From Candidatus Saccharimonadales bacterium (GTDB lineage Bacteria; Patescibacteriota; Saccharimonadia; Saccharimonadales; JANWIN01), in assembly GCA_025449905.1 (NCBI GenBank), contig JANWIN010000010.1:1-38918 (forward strand): a DNA stretch of 38,918 nucleotides, in the 5' to 3' direction. Positions 1 through 8,748 of the stretch are shown here, one piece after another. Each line of letters starts with the position of its first letter. The stretch's first letter is position 1. Position numbers and translations under genes: made by a program. The notes below the pieces were generated by a model, which was not told where the DNA came from, made no database searches, and was given only the letters and a program-made list of their open reading frames with translations.

Positions 1-874
1 ACAACGAACTACTCGGGCTCAGGGATGAGGAAGGGCTGCCTCCGATAGAGCGGACAAGAACTATTCCTGAACCCCCACGACCAGAAGCAGTGGTAGCATC
101 GGCCCCTCCACCACCACCTCCACCGCTGTTTGTTGTCCCGGACGTCGCCGCAGTAGTACTTCCTGAATTAGGATCAGCTGCTCCATTACCCCCACCACCC
201 ACACCACCTTCTCCTACATCGGGCGGAAAGTCAGGATCACCTGATACCATAGCCCCACCACCACCACCACCGTAGGTAGAAGCTGCTCCACTTATAGAAC
301 TAGCCTTACCAGCACCGCCATCGGCGTCTCCCGCAAAAGCATTGCCACTCTCACCATTAGCAGGCGCAGCACCACCACCACCACCTGCACACCTAAGTTG
401 AAAAGCGGCCGAGGTAGACCCTCCTCCACCATCCCCACCCGGATTACCATCCCCACCCGGATAAGAAGTACCTGTGCCAAGTACCACCTTTGCCCCACCA
501 CCACCACCACAAGCTCCATCACTGGCATTATCTGATACAGTTGAACCACCACCACCGCCACCATCAGCAGTAACTAAGGCGCCCAATGAAGAGGCGTTAC
601 CAGAAGCTCCCGGTCCGCCTGTATTGCCACCACCACCACCTCCAACGGTTACGGTTTGGTTTGTACTTACAGTAACGCCTAAACTCTCCGTTACTCCGCC
701 GCCGCCGCCACCACCACCAGCTTGGCTTCCACCATGTCCACCAGCTCCACCACCACCGACAACAAGCACATCGACATCGCCGGGAGTTACACAGGTAAGG
801 GTGTCGCTGGAAGTAAAGGTATGGATGCGGTAACCGCCCACATCAGATTCTGTACCGCCCGTAAATAGAGGCAT
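1..874 (-). CDS. Glycine-rich-domain fibre/adhesin-like protein entering a Ser/Pro (SPS) repeat region; C-terminus truncated by left window edge
   Basis: Open reading frame from ATG (complement of 872-874), no stop to the edge: MPLFTGGTESDVGGYRIHTFTSSDTLTCVTPGDVDVLVVGGGGAGGHGG...GRGGSGIVLVRSIGGSPSSSLSPSSSL. Missed by the ORF track because it is open-ended. The listed ORFs at 90-275, 292-564 and 474-833 are other frames of the same DNA. Confidence 0.85.
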   Translation of the reverse strand, partial: MPLFTGGTESDVGGYRIHTFTSSDTLTCVTPGDVDVLVVGGGGAGGHGGSQAGGGGGGGGVTESLGVTVSTNQTVTVGGGGGGNTGGPGASGNASSLGALVTADGGGGGGSTVSDNASDGACGGGGGAKVVLGTGTSYPGGDGNPGGDGGGGSTSAAFQLRCAGGGGGAAPANGESGNAFAGDADGGAGKASSISGAASTYGGGGGGAMVSGDPDFPPDVGEGGVGGGGNGAADPNSGSTTAATSGTTNSGGGGGGGADATTASGRGGSGIVLVRSIGGSPSSSLSPSSSL

Positions 875-1047
875 TATCCAGTCACCTTATCCACAGGCAA
901 AGACTTTAGGGACAAAACAGATAAAGCTTTTTTACCATTTTTTGACCACCAATTAGTCGAACTAGTAGGGTTTTTGACACACCTCGTCTTAAAAGCAAAA
1001 TAGGGCTTTTCGCCCCTGTAAAAAATTTGGCTATAAAGCCTAGCCAT
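874..1047 (-). CDS. Small 57-aa ORF translationally coupled (TAATG) to the glycine-rich fibre gene
   Basis: MARLYSQIFYRGEKPYFAFKTRCVKNPTSSTNWWSKNGKKALSVLSLKSLPVDKVTG*; AAGGA-like SD about 9 nt upstream; stop TAA overlaps the next ATG by one base. Confidence 0.5.
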   Translation of the reverse strand: MARLYSQIFYRGEKPYFAFKTRCVKNPTSSTNWWSKNGKKALSVLSLKSLPVDKVTG

Positions 1048-1095
1048 TTATCATTTTCCTTTTAACTTTCTTTTTTGTCTTCTCACCACTGTTAT

Positions 1096-1124
1096 ATTTT
1101 ACCTTTTTGGAGAGCAAACAGCAA
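1096..1124 (-). promoter_or_regulatory. Fibre-module promoter copy 1 (-35 TTGCTG, 17 bp, -10 TAAAAT)
   Basis: Minus-strand reading TTATGGTTGCTGTTTGCTCTCCAAAAAGGTAAAATATAACAGTGGT; near-identical to copies at 1189-1217 and 16207-16235. Confidence 0.65.
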
Positions 1125-1188
1125 CCATAATTTACTGATTAAGTGTATGCAAAATTAAGATGTTATTTAATTCAATAATAATAACTTA

Positions 1189-1217
1189 ATTTTACCTTTA
1201 TGGAGAATAAATAGCAA
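1189..1217 (-). promoter_or_regulatory. Fibre-module promoter copy 2 (-35 TTGCTA, 17 bp, -10 TAAAAT)
   Basis: Minus-strand reading TTATGATTGCTATTTATTCTCCATAAAGGTAAAATTAAG. Confidence 0.6.
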
Positions 1218-1271
1218 TCATAAGCAAGCAAACATATAAAAGATAACTAAGCCATCTTTATTTAATGTTGT

Positions 1272-2882
1272 CTATTTAGTCTTGAGGCTATCGGTGAAGG
1301 CTTTTAAATCATCCCAGCCGGGGATTTTATCAACGGTTGACTCTTCAAAATTAGTGGCGGTTTCTTTTTTGCGGAAGTGTTCTAAGCCCCATTTGTTATA
1401 GGTCAAATTGCGCTGATGGCGGATATCAATTGATGGAAATGGCGCTCGCCAGTGCCCGGACCCTTCCCCGCTAAGCGGTTCAAATTTTCTATCAAAATTA
1501 TCCTCATCAAATTCGGCAATACGCTTTTTATAAAACTTAATAGCCTCGTCGCGGTAACAACACAGGCCGGAAACCTGGTCAGCGTCCCAATGGACTGCCA
1601 AACCATCAGCGCGAACCTTCCACCAATTCCAGTCGTAATAAAACTTGTTCTTTTTCGGTGGCGTGAACTCAAAATGTGATGGATGATACAAGTTATCATG
1701 CTCGCAAAAGAAAATTATCTCGGCGTCCGAAGCTTCCAGAGCGGCTAGAATTTGCTTAAACATTGTTAGGTAGCCGCGCTGGCCTTTGACTACAATATTC
1801 TTACCCATTTTGCCCATTGGTTTGAGTGAAGCGCTGACAATCGAAATGTTTTGCTGCTTGCTAATTTTTAAAAGCTGCCGTTGGACTATATGGGCGATTT
1901 TTAAGGTTAACTGGTTGTCGGTATAAAAAATAATGCCTTTTTTCGGGCCCTTTTGCTCCTTCTGGAAATTATCATCATGCCATTCTGGCACTGGCCCAAA
2001 TTTATCCAGCAGCCAGTTAACGTCATGCTTGGCCAGCGGCCATTTTTTGCCTAGCCATAAAACGCGTGAGTATTTTCGAGCTTTATCCACATCTTTTCCA
2101 CTAAGCGGATAGGGAAAGCCAAAGTCACCGCCTTGAGTTCTAAACATGTGGGCATACCAAGTTTTTTGAACACACATAACTTTGCCGCCGCTCAGCCAAG
2201 TTTTGAGCGCTACTTCAACGCCCTGCTGCCCCCAGCTACCATGGCCTTCATCACAAATATTCAGCTGCCAATATTTATCGCGGGTTAGCATAAAAAACGA
2301 ACCCTGCAGGCTCATACTGGGCGTAATATCACCCTGCCCTTCGGGCCGCTTTTTGAACTCGTTGAAATACTGAAAATGCAGGGTTTTATCAAAACGGTAT
2401 GACGTGCTTTGGGGGCTGGGTTTTGGATACCAGACAACATCGCGCTCGGTCGGCTCGCCACAATCATTACAGGGACCAGACGGGCCTTGATAGCGCCGGT
2501 GACCATTTTTACAGACCCAGTCAAAAGCGTGCAGATTCCGCATAATCGGCACAATTGTCCAATCATCATGCCCTTTCATGGCGTCCATCAATTTGACGTC
2601 AAAACCCTCATCATAGGCCGTGTGGGCATCGCACTTGGCGACATATTTAGCCCGCGATAATTTGCAAAGCTTGTTAGTCATAGCCCGCTGGCCAATTGAC
2701 TCCGATACATAAATAATCCGCACATCGGGATGGTCGGGAATGCCTGGCTCGGCCCAAGCTCCGTCTAAGCCGACTAGTATTTCGGTCTTACCGCGACGGT
2801 GTTTTAAGATGTCTTCGACAGTACGAGCTAAAAACATCTCGTTTCGGGCTGGGATTAGCATGGAAAGGTCGTAATCGCTCAT
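1272..2882 (-). CDS. Two-domain glycosyltransferase: GT2-type N-terminal half fused to a second GT-like domain
   Basis: N-terminus MSDYDLSMLIPARNEMFLARTVEDIL...GLDGAW (GT2 start), with an embedded CxxxH...CxxC element (CKNGHRRYQGPSGPCNDC). The C-terminal half resembles the next gene upstream (2879-3571). Confidence 0.75.
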   Translation of the reverse strand: MSDYDLSMLIPARNEMFLARTVEDILKHRRGKTEILVGLDGAWAEPGIPDHPDVRIIYVSESIGQRAMTNKLCKLSRAKYVAKCDAHTAYDEGFDVKLMDAMKGHDDWTIVPIMRNLHAFDWVCKNGHRRYQGPSGPCNDCGEPTERDVVWYPKPSPQSTSYRFDKTLHFQYFNEFKKRPEGQGDITPSMSLQGSFFMLTRDKYWQLNICDEGHGSWGQQGVEVALKTWLSGGKVMCVQKTWYAHMFRTQGGDFGFPYPLSGKDVDKARKYSRVLWLGKKWPLAKHDVNWLLDKFGPVPEWHDDNFQKEQKGPKKGIIFYTDNQLTLKIAHIVQRQLLKISKQQNISIVSASLKPMGKMGKNIVVKGQRGYLTMFKQILAALEASDAEIIFFCEHDNLYHPSHFEFTPPKKNKFYYDWNWWKVRADGLAVHWDADQVSGLCCYRDEAIKFYKKRIAEFDEDNFDRKFEPLSGEGSGHWRAPFPSIDIRHQRNLTYNKWGLEHFRKKETATNFEESTVDKIPGWDDLKAFTDSLKTK

Positions 2883-3571
2883 CTATACTCCTTTACGATG
2901 TCTTCAGCCCTGCCCCAATGCGGAATTTCATAGGCTTTTAGCTGCCCAGCCCGCTTGCGAGTGCCCAGTGCCAATGGATCGGTGCCATCAGCATGATTAA
3001 CGTGAATTGATGGTACTTCGGCCCAAAGTTGGGTGTTGATTTTGCGGTTTTTAATCCCCAGCTGGTTTTCATAACGACCGACTTCACTGACGTAATGCAA
3101 ATTCTTGGAATGAAGTTTTGAAAGTTTTTCTTCCAGCGCATCAATGTACTCCAACCTCGGCGCAATTAGCGTGCAATTGCTAATGCGCTGTTTTACAGAA
3201 AACATTGGACTGCCCCACGTGAACAACACCCAGCGGGCCATATCGTAGCAAATGGTATCCATCGGTGGACGATAGAAATTGTAGTGCTCTTTAGAGTACA
3301 AAACGTCGTCTTCACCACTGGCAATATAGTCGGTGGTGGCCAATTTGCAAGCCCTAAGCAACTGGACGTACATGTTCAAATGCGAGCGCTCACCATCATC
3401 AATAATATTCTTGCCAAGTTCAATGGGACTGCGCGAAACACTAATAATTTCATGTCCTTCAGCAGCTTCTAAAAATATTTTTCGCTGATAATTAGCGAAG
3501 TGCTCAGGCAGAGTATTGGCGGTTAAATAAATAATCGTTAGATCTGACACGACTTTATAAACTCCTGCCAT
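2879..3571 (-). CDS. Glycosyltransferase-like protein, paralogous to the C-terminal half of 1272-2882
   Basis: TIIYLTANTLPEHFANYQRKIFLEAAEG...LNMYVQLLRACKLATTDYIASGEDDVLY; GEDDVLY resembles a GT-A DxD-type motif; ATGA overlap with the downstream gene. Confidence 0.55.
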   Translation of the reverse strand: MAGVYKVVSDLTIIYLTANTLPEHFANYQRKIFLEAAEGHEIISVSRSPIELGKNIIDDGERSHLNMYVQLLRACKLATTDYIASGEDDVLYSKEHYNFYRPPMDTICYDMARWVLFTWGSPMFSVKQRISNCTLIAPRLEYIDALEEKLSKLHSKNLHYVSEVGRYENQLGIKNRKINTQLWAEVPSIHVNHADGTDPLALGTRKRAGQLKAYEIPHWGRAEDIVKEYR

Positions 3572-4398
3572 ATTTTTAATTTTTCACGATATATCTTGAA
3601 ATATTGATGTGACTCATCACCCTTCCAAAAAGTTTCATTTAGCTCAATTCCTGGCGCTTCATGTTTTATATTTTCATGAACATTTGAGGCCCTCTCATGA
3701 TGCACACGGGCGTAACCAGTGACAGCTGCCCAACCATTCTTATCCATCTCCCGCTTAGATTCGATCCCGGTAAAAATATCATCAAACCTGTTTACCCCTA
3801 ACGCCCAAGGCGCATGAAAAATGTGCGGTAGCATTTTTCGCTTAAAAGCTAGGTTCATACTGCACATCGGGTAATAAATTCCTTTTGGCACGGGTCCTTT
3901 ATAAAATTCAATTGGGCGATGTGAGCCTTTGGCCAGCTGAGTCTGCGCGTCCCAGTCGGCCACGCCTTCCCAGACACCATGTGATAGAACAACTTCGGCC
4001 TCATTACGTATTTTGTATGGAAACCCTCTTGTGTAATCATCAACAGCCGTTGAAATCCAACTTATAGGTACATGCATATTTAAAGCGTTGATATGATCTT
4101 TAATAGGGTCGCCAATTGGTACTTCGTCATCATCAAGTGTAATAATAGCTTCTATATCTGGAAGAAATTTAGCTACATAAGCAAAACCTAGATTTCTAAT
4201 TCCAGCATTAAAATTGGTTAGAGAATCTGCGTGTTTGCCCATAACTTGCTTGACTGTCTTACCTTCCACGGTTGGATGCTCACCATCAAAAACAGTAATA
4301 AGTTTAACTTTATTTTTTTTAATAAGTGGAGTCCAAGCTTCCATGAATATCTTCATTGACTCGGGTCGTATGGTAGGTATGACAATTGCGGTTTTCAT
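3538..4398 (-). CDS. Reversibly glycosylated polypeptide / UDP-arabinopyranose mutase-like protein (GT75 family)
   Basis: LDDDEVP, RGFPYKIR, LSHGVWEGVADWDAQTQL, KGIYYPMCSMNLAF, NRFDDIFTG and SNVHENIKHE line up with the conserved blocks of plant/bacterial RGP/UAM proteins as remembered. Confidence 0.72.
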   Translation of the reverse strand: MKTAIVIPTIRPESMKIFMEAWTPLIKKNKVKLITVFDGEHPTVEGKTVKQVMGKHADSLTNFNAGIRNLGFAYVAKFLPDIEAIITLDDDEVPIGDPIKDHINALNMHVPISWISTAVDDYTRGFPYKIRNEAEVVLSHGVWEGVADWDAQTQLAKGSHRPIEFYKGPVPKGIYYPMCSMNLAFKRKMLPHIFHAPWALGVNRFDDIFTGIESKREMDKNGWAAVTGYARVHHERASNVHENIKHEAPGIELNETFWKGDESHQYFKIYREKLKIWQEFIKSCQI

Positions 4399-5069
4399 GA
4401 ATGGTTACTCACTAGGCTGATATAACCGCTCTTATAAAGTGGTTCATCCAGCGTTTTAACTTTTAAGCCGTATTTCCATAGCACATAAGGCAAAGCTATT
4501 TGGTCAACTGTAAAATAACGCGAGGCGTGATACCACCATAGCCGTAGAGCACTTCTAGCCTGCTCATTGTTTTTATAAATAAAAGCCGTAGAAGCGTAAA
4601 GCTTATCATCTTTAAAGTCTTTATCGAGCATAATTTCGGCCAATTGTTCTTTATGCAAACCATTTTTATAGCGTTTAGTAATGTATGGTTTGCCAAGTTT
4701 CAAATGTTCCTCGATATGGGCTGTTTCCTGGCGGATATTACGCCTAGTTGGATGCTTAAAAAAAGCCATATCGTTATCGCCCAGTTGCTCTAGGTACCAC
4801 CTCACGCAATCCGGACGTTTTAGAGAGACTGAACCGTCCAGCCAGATGTAAAAATCATAATCGGGAAACATTTGCCAACCGAACGTTTTTGGTATGCGGT
4901 ACTGTAGTCGCGGCGTCAGCCCAAGAATTGGCGGAAAATCATCATCAGTCCAGCGGTGAAAAGTTACTGATACACCTTCTGGCAAATCTTGTTTCACCGG
5001 ATCTTGTGGAGTATCGAAATTACCTAAATTAGCCTGCAAAATTGCTACTTTCATTTCACAAACCACCAA
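4395..5069 (-). CDS. DUF616/TOD1-like glycosyltransferase-like protein
   Basis: FPDYDFYIWLDGSVSLKRPD motif and overall layout; start possibly the internal MKVAILQ. Confidence 0.5.
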   Translation of the reverse strand: MVVCEMKVAILQANLGNFDTPQDPVKQDLPEGVSVTFHRWTDDDFPPILGLTPRLQYRIPKTFGWQMFPDYDFYIWLDGSVSLKRPDCVRWYLEQLGDNDMAFFKHPTRRNIRQETAHIEEHLKLGKPYITKRYKNGLHKEQLAEIMLDKDFKDDKLYASTAFIYKNNEQARSALRLWWYHASRYFTVDQIALPYVLWKYGLKVKTLDEPLYKSGYISLVSNHS

Positions 5070-5608
5070 CTTATGGCGTTATCAGGGCAGTCATCTTTTA
5101 AGTTTTGTTTTAACTCAGACTCTGCAGTTACATTAAGCTCTCGCTTATGGTGTTTTACATAAACATCTACTGCATCCTTGACGCCTACCCTCGGCCCATT
5201 CTCATAATCATGCCCAGAAACGATACCACCCCTTTTGACTTTGGTGGCCCACTCAATAATGTCGCGCATGACATTGTCAAAACTATGGTTGGCGTCAATA
5301 TACACAAAATCCAAACTATTATCTTTAAAATCCCGAACGGCTTCCATGCTAGACTTTCTAACTAGTTTGGCATTGTAAGTTGCCAGCCGTTGTTTGGCTT
5401 CCTTATACTTTCTGAAGTGATAATCTTTATACTTTCCGCCGTCTAGCCCCCACAGGTCAACAGAATAGAGCTTTAGCCCAGGATTAGCCTGGCATAATGT
5501 AATTGAGTAGGTTCCGCCAAGCACACCAATTTCAGCCCCCCGATTAAAGCCAAGTTTTGCGAAGTGTTTGGCCAGGTCATTACGCGTTTTTATTTTACCC
5601 ACATCCAA
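5051..5608 (-). CDS. Class I SAM-dependent methyltransferase (Methyltransf_24-like), paralog A
   Basis: LGFNRGAEIGVLGGTYSITLC...LYSVDLW...LDFVYIDANHSFDNVMRDIIEWATKVKRGGIVSGHDY. Confidence 0.75.
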   Translation of the reverse strand: MDVGKIKTRNDLAKHFAKLGFNRGAEIGVLGGTYSITLCQANPGLKLYSVDLWGLDGGKYKDYHFRKYKEAKQRLATYNAKLVRKSSMEAVRDFKDNSLDFVYIDANHSFDNVMRDIIEWATKVKRGGIVSGHDYENGPRVGVKDAVDVYVKHHKRELNVTAESELKQNLKDDCPDNAISWWFVK

Positions 5609-6216
5609 CTCCTCGGCATGTCTCTAATTAGACCCTCATTATTAGCTTCTCTGCCCAAAACGAACCACTGCTTAATTTTAAGTTCACGCGCTGTATCATT
5701 AACTGCTTCAATAACTTTAACGTGCGAAAAACGGGCATAATCATGCCCGGCCAGTATGCCCCCAGAACGGATCAGCGGCCACCACAACTTAATGTCTTTA
5801 GTAACGGCTTCATAAGAATGATCGGCGTCTAAATAAACAAAATCTAGATTATTACCAAAATCTTTGACAGCTTCAGCGCTGTATTTACGCATAAAATGAT
5901 AATTAGAGAACTTATCCAGTCGCTCATGGGCATTGTTTTCAAGTTTTTCAAAAGTCGACCGGCGGGTGTAGTCGTTATAACCGCGGTGGGGCTCATAGGG
6001 ATCAATGCCATAAATTTCGGCGCGTGGGTTAGCTCGGCATAAAATTTCTGAGTATTTACCTTCGGCAATGCCAACCTCAATAAGGGTTTTGTAGTTTAAT
6101 TCTGCTAACATGTGAGCTAATTGATTGCGGCCAAAATTGGCAATTTCAATCGGCAAGTCTTTACCAAAATCTAAACCAAATTTATTTTGTACGAAGTCCG
6201 ACGTGGCAGTACTCAT
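5590..6216 (-). CDS. Class I SAM-dependent methyltransferase, paralog B
   Basis: LNYKTLIEVGIAEGKYSEILCRANPRAEIYGIDPY...LDFVYLDADHSYEAVTKDIKLWWPLIRSGGILAGHDY. Confidence 0.75.
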   Translation of the reverse strand: MSTATSDFVQNKFGLDFGKDLPIEIANFGRNQLAHMLAELNYKTLIEVGIAEGKYSEILCRANPRAEIYGIDPYEPHRGYNDYTRRSTFEKLENNAHERLDKFSNYHFMRKYSAEAVKDFGNNLDFVYLDADHSYEAVTKDIKLWWPLIRSGGILAGHDYARFSHVKVIEAVNDTARELKIKQWFVLGREANNEGLIRDMPRSWMWVK

Positions 6217-6706
6217 CGTAGATGTCCTTTACTTTCATTCTTTTACCGGTAACGTTCATTTCAACATTCCAATTTGGAATTAGGCCTAGCCAAAACAGAA
6301 ATTCGTCTTTATCAATGATGAAGCGAAATTCGTCTCTTATTTGAGCTTTCGGATGGGCCCGAAGGTAATTAATTAAAGTACGCGGATTAGTACCCCAAGT
6401 TATGTTGCCTAAGCGCAGAATCGCATGGCGCGGAAATTCTTGTTTAATTAAACTCTCCATTTCTTTTTTGTGCTGAACGTATCGACCCTTACCATAAAAA
6501 ATGGCTAGAGAACTGAAATAAACCAAGCGAGCCTTGCGATTTTGCTTTAAGAGCAGCTTTTTTTCGCGCTCATATTCTGACTCGCGTGTTTCACGTGAGT
6601 TAGAAACGCCACTAGCGAAATATAGACGATCAGGGTGATTTTTAAGCACACTGGCGATGTCACCATTACCAACAATCACGCATGCTCCTTTACGAAATAC
6701 CAGCAA
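6182..6706 (-). CDS. Short NAD-dependent epimerase/SDR-like protein
   Basis: ACVIVGNGDIASVL...VYFSSLAIFYG...YVQHKKEMESLI...AILRLGNITWG: FSS plus YxxxK plus RxGN pattern of extended SDRs; shorter than typical. Confidence 0.55.
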   Translation of the reverse strand: MLVFRKGACVIVGNGDIASVLKNHPDRLYFASGVSNSRETRESEYEREKKLLLKQNRKARLVYFSSLAIFYGKGRYVQHKKEMESLIKQEFPRHAILRLGNITWGTNPRTLINYLRAHPKAQIRDEFRFIIDKDEFLFWLGLIPNWNVEMNVTGKRMKVKDIYDEYCHVGLRTK

Positions 6707-7209
6707 GGTTGGCGATCGTCTTCTATAGGGTTATCTATGTCCCATAAACTAGTATGAAGCGCATAGTTATTTTTAAAGGCGCATTCATTAACGGCTCGAA
6801 CAACACCTTCATTTCCATGATTGGTAACGTAATAGTCATCACCAGAGACTATGCCGCCAGCTCGCACTTTGGGCGTCCAGGCTTCGATATCTTCTTTTAC
6901 TGATTCATAGGCATGGTTGCCGTCAATATAAACAAAATCCAGCGATTGGTCTTTGAATGAAGGAGCTTCAGCAACACTTGCTCCCTTTATTATTTTGACG
7001 CCATAAGGTGCAAGACGTTCTTTGGCCTGGGCATAAACCTTAGCTGACCTAGTAGATGGGTCAGCCCAGGTATCAATACTATGTAGCTTTAATCCTGGAA
7101 TAGTTTTGCATAAAATCTCTGAGTAGTAACCGGCAAATACGCCTATTTCGGCCCCTACTTTAAAACCCAGATCGGCAAATAGCTGCGCTAATTCAATACG
7201 ATTTTTCAT
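6676..7209 (-). CDS. Class I SAM-dependent methyltransferase, paralog C
   Basis: LGFKVGAEIGVFAGYYSEILCKTIPGLKLHSIDTW...LDFVYIDGNHAYESVKEDIEAWTPKVRAGGIVSGDDY. Confidence 0.75.
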   Translation of the reverse strand: MKNRIELAQLFADLGFKVGAEIGVFAGYYSEILCKTIPGLKLHSIDTWADPSTRSAKVYAQAKERLAPYGVKIIKGASVAEAPSFKDQSLDFVYIDGNHAYESVKEDIEAWTPKVRAGGIVSGDDYYVTNHGNEGVVRAVNECAFKNNYALHTSLWDIDNPIEDDRQPCWYFVKEHA

Positions 7210-8174
7210 TTCCTAAGCCCCGCTAGCCAATAATCATCAACATATTTCAAGGTCGAATAATCATTCTTTTTGTCATGATTTACTCGCTTTCGCCAATCCT
7301 TACTCCAGCCGGGCATATCCGGAAACTTCCTAGTCACAAACCAGTCCCAATCGTACTTGAAGTCCTTGGTATTTAGCCAGTAATCAATGGCATACAGGCG
7401 GCCTCTTTCCATGCCTTCGGCGTGGCGTTTGTACTGCTCGTTACTAAAACCGTAGCCTTTACCGTCCCTGCCCTTGTGCCAGTGGGAATACCAGGTTTTT
7501 TTGTTAACCACGCACCGGCCGCCGCTAAACCAGGCTTTTAGACTAACTTCCTGGGCTTCGTGAGTAAAATTACCGTAATGGGTGGAATCCAGTTCGCCAA
7601 TCAATTTGTCCCAATACTTGCGCTTCATAAAATAGCACGAACCTTGCATTGACGGTGTATCGTCAATCAAAATATCACCACGATCCGACCGTTTCCACTC
7701 GGCCCCGTGAAGGCCCTGGGTCTTATCCAGTGGTTTGGCGTAAGGGTATTCGATATACATATAATCTATCGGCGGACGCTTGTCGTTCTCGGTTTTAATG
7801 GTCCAGTCCCATTTTTTAGGGTCTAAACGGTAACGGCGCGGGATTACCACCCAATCATCTTTACAGTCAGCGGCCAGTTTAACATCATAGCCTTGATCAA
7901 CGCCACACTGTTCGTCTATTTTCATAATGTATTCGCCGCGGGACATCTTGACTCCGGCATTTATAGAATCACGCATGCCGTAGTTATTGTGAATTTCGCC
8001 GTGATGAAACTGGATTACCCGGGGGTCGTCCGGCGGCATTTCGTGTGGCTCCGGCCAGCGGCCGTCATAGATAACAATTACTTCAACATCGTCTTCAGCC
8101 TTTTTTAAAAGGTCTTCAACTGTTTGTTTTAACCACTGGGCTGACCTACTAGGTATTATTACGCTAACCATCAA
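7206..8174 (-). CDS. Family 2 glycosyltransferase
   Basis: MMVSVIIPSRSAQWLKQTVEDLLKKAEDDVEVIVIYDG...RGEYIMKIDEQC; paralogous to the N-terminal half of 1272-2882 (shared MQGS-F, EVALK/EVSLKAWFSGG, KKTWYSH blocks). Confidence 0.75.
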   Translation of the reverse strand: MMVSVIIPSRSAQWLKQTVEDLLKKAEDDVEVIVIYDGRWPEPHEMPPDDPRVIQFHHGEIHNNYGMRDSINAGVKMSRGEYIMKIDEQCGVDQGYDVKLAADCKDDWVVIPRRYRLDPKKWDWTIKTENDKRPPIDYMYIEYPYAKPLDKTQGLHGAEWKRSDRGDILIDDTPSMQGSCYFMKRKYWDKLIGELDSTHYGNFTHEAQEVSLKAWFSGGRCVVNKKTWYSHWHKGRDGKGYGFSNEQYKRHAEGMERGRLYAIDYWLNTKDFKYDWDWFVTRKFPDMPGWSKDWRKRVNHDKKNDYSTLKYVDDYWLAGLRK

Positions 8175-8748
8175 CAGCCTTCTTTAGTGTGGCAATTATT
8201 CGGTTATATCTACTAGGCCCCCCTTCATCAATAAACTTAATCTTGAAACCAAAGTCTTTCAGGTCGAACTTGTCGGTTCTACTATCAAATACGCCATCGG
8301 CTTTGGCGTTCCAATAGTGCTTGCCACCGGTATCCAGTTGGTCGAGGTTGCAATCTATGTAAATCCACCCACCAGGCCTACAAACGCGCAGCATCTCTTT
8401 AACCGCTGCAAGCGCCCCTCTAGTGTGGTCCAGAGCATTAGCCGAGTGAACAATATCAAAAAAGTTGTCTGGATAGGTCAATCTCTCCATATCTTGATAG
8501 TCTATTTCAAATATAGGGCTGACTTCGTGTTTGTTATAAAAGTCTGTAAAGTCTTGTTTGTCTGACGCATATACTTCTATTTTTACCCCCTCTAAGTTCC
8601 GGCCGATAATAGAAAACGGGCCTGAACCTATGTCGGCAATTTTAACTTCTTTTTTACCCTCAACAAGTCGCTCGAGGTAGTCGACAAGTGGTAACGATCT
8701 ATTATATTTATCTATACTGGCTCTTACAGTGCTATGCTGGTTTAGCAT
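8164..8748 (-). CDS. Class I SAM-dependent methyltransferase (Methyltransf_11-like)
   Basis: VKIADIGSGPFSIIG...PDNFFDIVHSANALDHTRGALAAVKEMLRVCRPGGWIYID. Confidence 0.8.
   Translation of the reverse strand: MLNQHSTVRASIDKYNRSLPLVDYLERLVEGKKEVKIADIGSGPFSIIGRNLEGVKIEVYASDKQDFTDFYNKHEVSPIFEIDYQDMERLTYPDNFFDIVHSANALDHTRGALAAVKEMLRVCRPGGWIYIDCNLDQLDTGGKHYWNAKADGVFDSRTDKFDLKDFGFKIKFIDEGGPSRYNRIIATLKKAVDG

Noticed and set aside
90-833. Proline-rich + strand ORFs and the 292-564 minus ORF
   Set aside because: Other-frame shadows of the Gly-rich minus-strand gene (GGN codons read as CCN/ACC on the opposite strand).
975-1041. Hairpin + T-run (GGCTTTATAGCCAAATTTTTT and GGGCGAAAAGCCC) as terminators before the Gly-rich gene
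   Set aside because: They lie inside the 57-aa coupled ORF, and stems are short; not supported as terminators, though an attenuation role cannot be excluded.
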